From contig JAUIJW010000074.1 of assembly GCA_030431085.1 (NCBI GenBank), forward strand, positions 1-10,197: 10,197 nucleotides of DNA. Reading direction: 5' to 3'. This document shows, piece by piece, positions 1 through 5,636 of this stretch. Source of the DNA: Bacteroidia bacterium. GTDB lineage: Bacteria > Bacteroidota > Bacteroidia > Flavobacteriales > Flavobacteriaceae. Within the stretch, counting starts at the first letter, position 1. Each line of letters begins with the position of its first letter. The notes below the pieces were generated by a model that was not told the DNA's origin, searched no databases, and worked only from the letters and a program-made list of their open reading frames with translations. The position numbers were made by a program, and so were the translations under genes.

Positions 1-255
1 CTCGAACCTCGCTCTTCTAAATTCACTGCCCGTAAAAGATCTATCCGGATCATAATGATTGATTTGATTATAATCATACATTATTCTTCCACCTAATGTT
101 AATGATTCTTTAAACGATTCTATAAAGTTAAGAGAATCTTGTTTTGCTCTAGCATCATTAGTATTGGTTATATTATCTACATTGGTAGTTTGAGCAATCA
201 TCTCAAAACATAACAAACTAATAATCAATAAATTTACAGTTTTTAACCCCCTCAT
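1..255 (-). CDS. Outer-membrane porin, OprO/OprP-like, N-terminal fragment cut by the window edge
   Basis: This is the first 85 codons of a minus-strand gene that runs off the left edge. The ATG lies at 253-255. Residues 1-21 look like a Sec signal peptide: R2 and K5, a hydrophobic stretch LLIISLLCF, then cleavage before Q22 in the I-A-Q context common in this phylum. The mature start is a polar linker (about 22-52), followed by GGRIMYDY (about 55-62) and GSEFRRARFE (about 76-85). This G-G-R-I plus F-R-R-A-R arrangement is what I know from the first strands of the Porin_O_P family, which forms anion-selective outer-membrane channels for phosphate or polyphosphate. Substrate cannot be judged from the fragment. 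The gene follows the flippase-like gene on the same strand after 91 nt, so it may have its own promoter or be read through. Another beta-barrel family sharing this opening is possible. Gene presence is secure, family moderately so. Confidence 0.7.
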   Translation of the reverse strand, partial: MRGLKTVNLLIISLLCFEMIAQTTNVDNITNTNDARAKQDSLNFIESFKESLTLGGRIMYDYNQINHYDPDRSFTGSEFRRARFE

Positions 256-346
256 TTTCAAATGAAATTTAACGCGGCAAATTAAACCATAATTGTTAAT
301 CTATTTATATTATTAAATTGTTAACTTAAGCTTAATTAAAGATTAT

Positions 347-1816
347 CTATTGAAAATACTTAAACAAAGTGTGTTGTACCCAAGTATTTAATTCTCTAGA
401 AACCTTCAGTTTATAGATAACTATTAAGAAAAGTAGCGAAATTATTGTGCTTTTTATGGCGATATTAATCAAAGGATGAAATGGAAAGTTAATGAATATA
501 AAAACAGCATACATTAAAATTATTAATGCGCCTATTTTTAGTGTTTGAGCACCATAAGGTTGCATATTGAGTTTCTTTTTTATATACATTACTTTAACTA
601 ATCCAAAAATCAAAACTACAATTAAAGTGGCTAGTGCTGCTCCATTAATCCCCAAATAATCTATTAATATCCTATTCAGCAAAATAACACTTAAAGCCAT
701 GGCTACAGAGAAATAGAAAAACATTCGATAATGTTTAGAATTGGTTAAAATGGCTCCATTGGTTCCTAAGGAAAGCTTAAATAATTCTGATAAAGAAATA
801 ATCAATACAATGGGTACACCAACCAAATATTCTGGTTTATCAATAATGGTGTATACTTCTTTAATGTTTAAGTTAATTAATAAAAACAGTAAACCACCAA
901 CAATTAATAGAATTTCTGAACTTTTCTTGTAAAGTTCTTCAACCTCTTTAAATTCATTTGCATTTAATGCTTTTGCGGTGATAGGATTAATAATTTGCTG
1001 CATGGCCCTTGACGGAATCGCAATAACAGAAGCGATATACACACCCACAGAATAATAGGCTACCTGTGCTATTAACTCTAGTTGTGGAATCATGAATTTA
1101 TCAATTTCTAATAAAATTCCTCCAGCCGAACCCGCCAAAATAATATAGAAAGAATAAGATTTAATCTCTTTTAAATTTTTAGGCCAACTAAAATTTTTAA
1201 ATGATGGCGTATACAGATAAAAGGCATAAAGTTTAATAATTAGAACCCGTATGGCATATACCATAGCCAAAGCCAAAACAAAGTCATGGCTGCTTATCAA
1301 CTTAAAATGAACGGCCAACAACAACAATGTAACACATAATCTTACAAAAACTTCTTTAATAAAATTACCAAACACAGATTTAAGCTGCACTTTACTCCAA
1401 GCATAAAAAATCTCAAAGTATCCCATGCAAATGGCAATGATAAAAATTAAATAAGTATAGTCTTTTATGATAATATTTTCTTTAGACAGGTAGCCTGATA
1501 TGGCTTGATAAAACCATACACCTATAACCGCTAAGGGCACAATCACGAATATTGGAAGCAGTATTGAACTGATTAAAAAATTATCTTTATCAGTTTGATC
1601 TTGATACGATGAGAAAAATTTAATAATGGTATGTTGCATACCCAACACCATAAGCGGCATAATAATATTGGCTGATGACAACAAAAACGTAACCAATCCA
1701 AAATAAGTAGCTTCTAAAAAATGGGTATACAGAAACAATACATTAATACCACCAATGGCAAATCCTAAAAGAATAATTAAAGTGTTTTTAAATGATTGTT
1801 GTGCAACAATACCCAT
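347..1816 (-). CDS. Polysaccharide/oligosaccharide flippase-like membrane protein (MOP superfamily)
   Basis: A 489-residue integral membrane protein with roughly 12-14 hydrophobic helices. Clear ones lie near residues 12-31, 40-60, 82-103, 120-138, 155-172, 176-200, 222-236, 249-267, 302-314, 332-350, 365-382, 387-408, 427-444 and 450-470. Length, helix count and the opening (QSFKNTLIILLGFAIG, then an early YFGLVTFLLS segment) fit the Wzx-like polysaccharide transporter group. These move undecaprenyl-linked glycans or related lipid-linked sugars across the inner membrane. Charged residues within or beside helices (E135, E237/D239, R270, E344) could line a central cavity. This is inference. 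The ATG overlaps the TAA of the upstream MATE gene by one base (TAATG), pointing to translational coupling. No glycosyltransferases or Wzy polymerase are nearby, so it is not inside a visible O-antigen or capsule cluster. The true substrate is unknown. A MurJ-type role is less likely. Confidence 0.85.
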   Translation of the reverse strand: MGIVAQQSFKNTLIILLGFAIGGINVLFLYTHFLEATYFGLVTFLLSSANIIMPLMVLGMQHTIIKFFSSYQDQTDKDNFLISSILLPIFVIVPLAVIGVWFYQAISGYLSKENIIIKDYTYLIFIIAICMGYFEIFYAWSKVQLKSVFGNFIKEVFVRLCVTLLLLAVHFKLISSHDFVLALAMVYAIRVLIIKLYAFYLYTPSFKNFSWPKNLKEIKSYSFYIILAGSAGGILLEIDKFMIPQLELIAQVAYYSVGVYIASVIAIPSRAMQQIINPITAKALNANEFKEVEELYKKSSEILLIVGGLLFLLINLNIKEVYTIIDKPEYLVGVPIVLIISLSELFKLSLGTNGAILTNSKHYRMFFYFSVAMALSVILLNRILIDYLGINGAALATLIVVLIFGLVKVMYIKKKLNMQPYGAQTLKIGALIILMYAVFIFINFPFHPLINIAIKSTIISLLFLIVIYKLKVSRELNTWVQHTLFKYFQ

Positions 1817-3162
1817 TAATTTGGCTGAATTAATTTTTTTGAAAGATAATTAAATCTGATGAACAATAATACGGCTGAGGTTGTTAAGCCACCCAGTAAA
1901 CCTATCCAAATGCCTTTAGATCCTAGACTTGTCATAGTTCCTAAAACAAAAGACAGTGGAAAACCTACAATCCAGTATGCTACAAAAGTAAGTAAAGTTG
2001 GAATTTTAACATCTTGCATACCTCGTAAAGCACCTAAAACTACCACTTGAAAACCATCAGATAATTGAAATAAACCCGCAATAAGCAATAACGAAGCGGC
2101 TGTAATAATTACCTCTATATTGTCTATATAGGCATAAGGCAATATATCTTTCAAAAGAAAGAAACCAATTGCAAAGAAAAATTCTATAATAAAAACTTGT
2201 AAAAATATAGAAAAGCTAATTCTGCGTAATTCTTTATAATTTTTTAAACCTTTTTGATTGCCTACCCTAATGGTGGCGGTTACCCCTAAACCAACGGCAA
2301 TCATAAATGTCATTGACGATAGGTTTAAAGCAATTTGATTAGCCGCTTGATCTATGGTGCCCAATGTACCTGCCAACCAAATGGCGGCTGTAAAAACACC
2401 AACTTCAAAAAGCATTTGCATTGCTGTTGGAAAGCCAAGGTTAATAATTTTTCTAAATATGGTTTTCTTAAGGTTAGACCATCTTAACTTTTGTACGTAT
2501 GGCTCGAATTTCTTTTTAGACTTTAATATCCATATGATAAATACGAGCATTGCAAATCTTGAAAACAAAGTCCCGATGGCTGCCCCCTTTAACTCCAACC
2601 TTGGGAAAATCCATATACCATAAATCAATAAAAAATTAAGTGCAATATTTACAACATTGGCAATAAGCGTGGCATACATACCATATTTTGTTTGTGATAA
2701 ACCATCTGTAAACTGCTTATAGGCCTGAAAAATCATTAAGGGAATCATTGAAAAAGCAACAATTTCTAGATAAGGTATGGCTAGCTCAACCACTTCGGGA
2801 GGTTGATTCATATAATGCATTATAGGCATGGCCAGTACTAAAATTAAAAACATAGAAATCCCTAAAATCGTACAAAGCACCAAACCATGCTGAAATATAT
2901 CTCTTCCTTTATCAACATCTTGTGCCCCATCAGATTCTGCAATAAGTGGGGTTATAGCGATAGAAAAGCCAATTCCTAAAGAAAATGCTATAAATACAAA
3001 ACTATTTCCTAGAGAAACCGCTGCTAAAGGAGCAGCGCCTAACCTACCCACCATAATATTATCAGCCAGACCAACTATAATATGCCCAAGATGCCCTAAC
3101 ATAACCGGAACAGCCAGTTTTAGATTGTATTTAAACTCCGAGGTGTATTGCTTTAAATTCAC
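1816..3162 (-). CDS. MATE-family (NorM-like) multidrug/cation antiporter
   Basis: A 448-residue inner-membrane exporter with two homologous six-helix halves (about 12-215 and 235-445), the normal MATE length. Family marks are P19-V-M-L-G in helix 1, ADNIMVG (33-39), PLAAVSLGNS, the QFTDGLSQTKYGMYATLIAN loop region, and FQLSDGFQVVVLGALRG near 365-381. The three acidic residues used for Na+/H+ coupling in Vibrio cholerae NorM (D36, E255, D371) appear to have counterparts here in D34, E253 and D369, so the protein looks functional. Known members expel cationic drugs, dyes or metabolites. The physiological substrate here is unknown. The start is GTG at 3160-3162. No in-frame ATG lies between it and the upstream stop at 3196-3198, and the next internal ATG (M21) would cut into helix 1. 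The gene is first of a coupled pair with the flippase-like gene and divergent from the mscS-like gene. Confidence 0.95.
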   Translation of the reverse strand: MNLKQYTSEFKYNLKLAVPVMLGHLGHIIVGLADNIMVGRLGAAPLAAVSLGNSFVFIAFSLGIGFSIAITPLIAESDGAQDVDKGRDIFQHGLVLCTILGISMFLILVLAMPIMHYMNQPPEVVELAIPYLEIVAFSMIPLMIFQAYKQFTDGLSQTKYGMYATLIANVVNIALNFLLIYGIWIFPRLELKGAAIGTLFSRFAMLVFIIWILKSKKKFEPYVQKLRWSNLKKTIFRKIINLGFPTAMQMLFEVGVFTAAIWLAGTLGTIDQAANQIALNLSSMTFMIAVGLGVTATIRVGNQKGLKNYKELRRISFSIFLQVFIIEFFFAIGFFLLKDILPYAYIDNIEVIITAASLLLIAGLFQLSDGFQVVVLGALRGMQDVKIPTLLTFVAYWIVGFPLSFVLGTMTSLGSKGIWIGLLGGLTTSAVLLFIRFNYLSKKLIQPN

Positions 3163-3182
3163 TTTACAATATATATAGCCTG

Positions 3183-3190
3183 CAAATTTA
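3183..3190 (-). promoter_or_regulatory. Candidate -7 element for the MATE-flippase operon
   Basis: Read on the minus strand this is TAAATTTG, a full match to the Bacteroidota -7 consensus TAnnTTTG. It lies 20 nt before the GTG start, which would give a very short leader of about 10-15 nt. No convincing TTG -33 element is seen at the usual distance, so the call rests on the -7 match and position alone. Confidence 0.4.
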
Positions 3191-3262
3191 TGGCATTACT
3201 TTTTGAATTATTTCATTTTAAGTGAATAATTAATATAAGGGTAAAAATCCTAATCAAATTAA

Positions 3263-3270
3263 TATCTTTG
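3263..3270 (+). promoter_or_regulatory. Candidate -7 promoter element for the mscS-like gene
   Basis: TATCTTTG matches the Bacteroidota -7 consensus TAnnTTTG exactly and is followed by C-G, in the style common before flavobacterial genes. Transcription would begin a few bases downstream, giving a leader of about 90 nt before the ATG at 3367. A clear TTG -33 element is not visible about 20 nt upstream. The leader is A/T-rich and shows no strong hairpin. Confidence 0.5.
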
Positions 3271-3366
3271 CGCTACTCCAATATTTTAATATCCAAAATT
3301 ATTGTAAATAACTACATTGAATAATTATAAAACCAAATATTAACATTAAATCAAACAAATTAAACT

Positions 3367-4191
3367 ATGGAAATTAATACCGAAGGAATTTTAGATAAAA
3401 TTACTGAGTTAACCCTAAGCTATGGGCCTAAATTAATTGGCGCTATTATAGTTTGGATTATCGGTTCTATGGTTGTTAAGGCCATAACCAATGCATTTTC
3501 TAAAACATTAGATAAAAGGCAGACAGATGAATCTTTAAAACCATTTCTAAAGAGCCTCGTAAGTGTACTGCTAAAAACATTATTGGTGGTTAGTGTTCTT
3601 GGTATGTTAGGGGTTGAAATGACTTCTTTTATTGCCATTTTGGGTGCTGCTGGTCTTGCTGTAGGAATGGCCCTTTCTGGAACCTTACAAAATTTTGCTG
3701 GCGGTGTTATCATTCTTTTATTTAAACCCTTTAAGGTTGGTGATTTTATTGATGCACAAGGGCATAAAGGAGTGGTCAAAGAGATTCAAATCTTTAATAC
3801 CATCTTGACAGAACCCGATAACAAAACAGTAATTATTCCAAATGGTGGACTTTCTACTGGATCTATGGTAAATTATTCTACGGAACCTCAAAGAAGGGTT
3901 GATTGGACATTTGGTATTGGTTATGGAGATAACATTAACGATGCTAAAAAAGTACTACAAGAATTAATTGAAAAGGATCATCGAATTTTAAAAACTCCAG
4001 AGCCTTTTATTGCGGTTTCTGAATTGGCAGATAGCTCTGTGAATTTTGCGGTTAGAACTTGGGTTAAAGCAGAAGATTATTGGGGCGTATACTTTGATAT
4101 GAACGAAAATGTTTATAACGCTTTCAATAAAGCTGGATTAAATATTCCTTTCCCACAAATGGATTTACACGTTCATAAATCTGACTTATAG
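3367..4191 (+). CDS. mscS: Small-conductance mechanosensitive channel, MscS family
   Basis: A 274-residue inner-membrane channel, close in length to E. coli MscS (286), so it is the minimal three-helix form without extra domains. Transmembrane segments lie near residues 20-42 and 66-90. The pore helix TM3 is 88-120, with the G/A-rich motif LGAAGLAVGMALSGTLQNFAGG. The beta domain follows (FKPFKVGDFIDA, then KTVIIPNG at 153-160 and NYSTEPQRR). The C-terminal alpha/beta cage ends at PFPQMDLHVH (261-270). Aligned with E. coli MscS, the pore-sealing leucines L105 and L109 correspond to L97 and M101. Known members open under membrane tension to release solutes during hypo-osmotic shock, assembling as heptamers. 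The ATG follows an A/T-rich leader without a Shine-Dalgarno sequence. The gene stands alone, divergent from the MATE operon and convergent with the AraC-type gene. Confidence 0.96.
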   Translation: MEINTEGILDKITELTLSYGPKLIGAIIVWIIGSMVVKAITNAFSKTLDKRQTDESLKPFLKSLVSVLLKTLLVVSVLGMLGVEMTSFIAILGAAGLAVGMALSGTLQNFAGGVIILLFKPFKVGDFIDAQGHKGVVKEIQIFNTILTEPDNKTVIIPNGGLSTGSMVNYSTEPQRRVDWTFGIGYGDNINDAKKVLQELIEKDHRILKTPEPFIAVSELADSSVNFAVRTWVKAEDYWGVYFDMNENVYNAFNKAGLNIPFPQMDLHVHKSDL

Positions 4192-4214
4192 TCATTAGAC
4201 AGATTTTAAAAATA

Positions 4215-4240
4215 AAAGGAGGTGAATATTCACCTCCTTT
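4215..4240. terminator. Perfect 26-bp palindrome, probable bidirectional terminator
   Basis: The arms AAAGGAGGTGA (4215-4225) and its exact complement (4230-4240) form an 11-bp stem around an ATAT loop. It sits 23 nt after the mscS-like stop and about 160 nt beyond the stop of the convergent AraC-type gene. Read on the minus strand the hairpin is followed by a T-rich run (TTTTATTTTT at 4217-4208), a good intrinsic terminator. On the plus strand the tail is only TTTAGTAAC, so termination of mscS should be weaker. Confidence 0.75.
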
Positions 4241-4402
4241 AGTAACTCAAAACTCAAAATTAATCTTTAAGACATAAAACCATTAAGAATGTACTAATAT
4301 TTAATTGGTATTTTTGCCAAAATCATAATTAAAGTAAATTTAAGCTAAAAACATATTATTATTTTAGTATTAAATTATCATAATCATATACTATTTTTAA
4401 AC

Positions 4403-5293
4403 TTATTTTATTTGACTGTTTGAGGAGACTTGTACCATTTCTTTAAACTCGACACGATATTGACTTGGTGTACAATTCTTAGATTTTTTAAAGATTCTAT
4501 TAAAATTAGCGATATTATTAAACCCACAATTAAAAGCAATTTCACCAATGCTCATTTCTGTTTCTAGAAGCATTTTTACTGCAAAGCTAATTCTTGTGTC
4601 ATTCAAATAGTTAATAAAAGTCTTACCCACTCTTTTCTTTATAAACCGATTAAATGTTACTGGACTCATATTAACCAGTTCAGAAATTTCATCTAATGTA
4701 ATTTTGCGATAATAATTATTGGTAACAAATTCGTAAACTCGTTTTATTTTAAAACTATTGTCAAAATCCTGGACATAGGAGGCACTTGATGATAATAATT
4801 TCTGATTTTTACTACTGGCCAATACATGCATAATTGACAATAATTTTTGATAGGCCTCTACGCCATTTAGTTTTGCCAACTCATGCATCATAGGTATAAT
4901 GGTTAAAGTGGTTTCTTTTGAAAACAAAATACCGTGAACAGATTTCTCAAACATTTCCTTAATATGATTGAACATATTTCTCGATAAAAACTTCTCATCG
5001 TATAAATCGCTCTGAAATTGCAAACAAATTTCATGAATCCTTTTGTCTTTACATTGATGCATTTCCCAGCCATGTACTAAGTTTGAGCCTACTAATACCA
5101 ACTCAACTTCATTGGTTACCCCAATATGATCGCCAATAACTCTTTTTACACCTTTACAGTTATAAATTAGATTTAGCTCAAAATCTGGATGAAAATGTAT
5201 TGGAAAATCATAGGATTTTACTGGTCTATCATATACCACAAAGCAATCTTCTGGTGCTAAGGCAGTAATTTCACGGTGTACATTTAACTCCAT
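4403..5293 (-). CDS. AraC-family transcriptional regulator with N-terminal cupin domain
   Basis: With the start at 5291-5293 the protein has 296 residues and begins MELNVHREI. Longer numbering from an ATG at 5357-5359 adds 22 residues. Using that longer numbering, the N-terminal half holds a cupin-like sensor with HFHPDFEL (55-62, possible metal or ligand histidines) and GSNLVHGW (91-98). The C-terminal half holds the two helix-turn-helix motifs: TLDEISELVNMSPVTFNRFI (221-240) and SIGEIAFNCGFNNIANFNRI (270-289). It closes with the family signature TPSQYR (297-302). Such proteins bind short half-sites near promoters and respond to small ligands, often sugars. The shorter start is preferred because related regulators, as I recall them, begin right at the V-x-R-E-I segment and the extra residues are hydrophobic and unlike the cupin. 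The gene is divergent from susC, so local control of susCD and itself is the natural inference. Confidence 0.9.
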   Translation of the reverse strand: MELNVHREITALAPEDCFVVYDRPVKSYDFPIHFHPDFELNLIYNCKGVKRVIGDHIGVTNEVELVLVGSNLVHGWEMHQCKDKRIHEICLQFQSDLYDEKFLSRNMFNHIKEMFEKSVHGILFSKETTLTIIPMMHELAKLNGVEAYQKLLSIMHVLASSKNQKLLSSSASYVQDFDNSFKIKRVYEFVTNNYYRKITLDEISELVNMSPVTFNRFIKKRVGKTFINYLNDTRISFAVKMLLETEMSIGEIAFNCGFNNIANFNRIFKKSKNCTPSQYRVEFKEMVQVSSNSQIK

Positions 5294-5536
5294 TTCTTTA
5301 GTCAATTTTGATGCTAATGTAAAAAAAATACCAAAAAATGACAATTTAGTATATTGCATTTATTAACATTTATTTAATATTTGCTTCAGTTATTTAAAAG
5401 ACATGAAATATTAATTATTAAAATATATGATTTTACATATAAATTAACCAGTCTTTTTAAGAAGTATGCAAACAAAGAAATTGAAAGACTTTAGCCAAAT
5501 CAATCAAAATTAACACCAAAGCTAATTCTTCATTTT

Positions 5537-5551
5537 AGAGTTTGTAACTCT
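5537..5551. repeat. Small dyad AGAGTT-TGT-AACTCT upstream of susC, candidate operator
   Basis: Six-base arms are perfect complements around a 3-nt centre. The dyad overlaps TTTG (5541-5544), the possible -33 element of the susC promoter candidate. A protein bound here could therefore touch or block RNA polymerase. It could equally be a minor RNA hairpin or chance. Confidence 0.3.
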
Positions 5552-5571
5552 TATTTAAGGCTTATTTTTTG
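5541..5571 (+). promoter_or_regulatory. Weak promoter candidate for susCD
   Basis: TTTG at 5541-5544 is followed after 18 nt by TATTTTTTG at 5563-5571. The latter differs from the Bacteroidota -7 consensus TAnnTTTG by one extra base between TA and TTTG. This would give a leader of about 60 nt before the susC ATG at 5637. An imperfect -7 element fits a promoter that needs an activator, but no better match was found in the spacer and the call is tentative. Confidence 0.28.
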
Positions 5572-5621
5572 CCTTTTAGTAACGCTAACTTACAATTCAA
5601 TTTATTATTAACTTTTTAATC

Positions 5622-5633
5622 ATGAAACATTAA
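5622..5633 (+). other. Three-codon in-frame mini-ORF before susC
   Basis: ATG AAA CAT TAA lies in the same frame as susC, and its stop ends 3 nt before the susC ATG. It may be a vestige of an earlier start lost to a stop, a reinitiation-type leader, or chance in AT-rich sequence. ATGAAA is the commonest opening of susC genes, which makes the former-start idea reasonable. Confidence 0.3.
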
Positions 5634-5636
5634 TTT

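Larger units (their letters stand above)
5294..5636. promoter_or_regulatory. Divergent control region between the AraC-type regulator and susC
   Basis: This 343-nt stretch separates the two starts. It shrinks to 277 nt if the longer regulator start is used. It contains no convincing gene. It holds an inverted repeat AGTCTTT/AAAGACT (5450-5456 and 5484-5490, 27-nt gap), a direct repeat AAATTAAC (5441-5448 and 5507-5514), a dyad at 5537-5551, a short stem AAGGC/GCCTT (5557-5561 and 5571-5575), and a three-codon ORF at 5622-5633. AraC-type proteins usually bind paired half-sites in such places, but these repeats are short and AT-rich, so individual assignments are tentative. Confidence 0.5.

Noticed and set aside
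326..335. Palindrome TTAAGCTTAA between the flippase-like and porin genes as a terminator or operator
   Set aside because: Only ten AT-rich bases, without loop or T-run. Such palindromes are expected by chance here.
256..346. Promoter for the porin-like gene
   Set aside because: Only a near match (TTAATTTG on the minus strand at about 277-284) with no -33 partner, so not listed as a feature.
741..932. 63-codon open frame on the plus strand inside the flippase-like gene
   Set aside because: It lies wholly antisense to a well-supported membrane protein gene and its translation resembles no family.
1859..2623. Two plus-strand open frames (1859-2050 and 2354-2623) within the MATE gene
   Set aside because: Both are antisense shadows of a gene with intact conserved residues. 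No promoter or start context supports them.
3420..3779. 119-codon minus-strand open frame inside the mscS-like gene
   Set aside because: Antisense to a canonical MscS sequence. The composition (rich in P, T, A) is that of a shadow frame.
4305..4320. Hairpin TTGGTA-TTTT-TGCCAA as terminator of the AraC-type gene
   Set aside because: Six-base stem with a G-T wobble and no T-run after it on the minus strand. The palindrome at 4215-4240 is a much stronger candidate.
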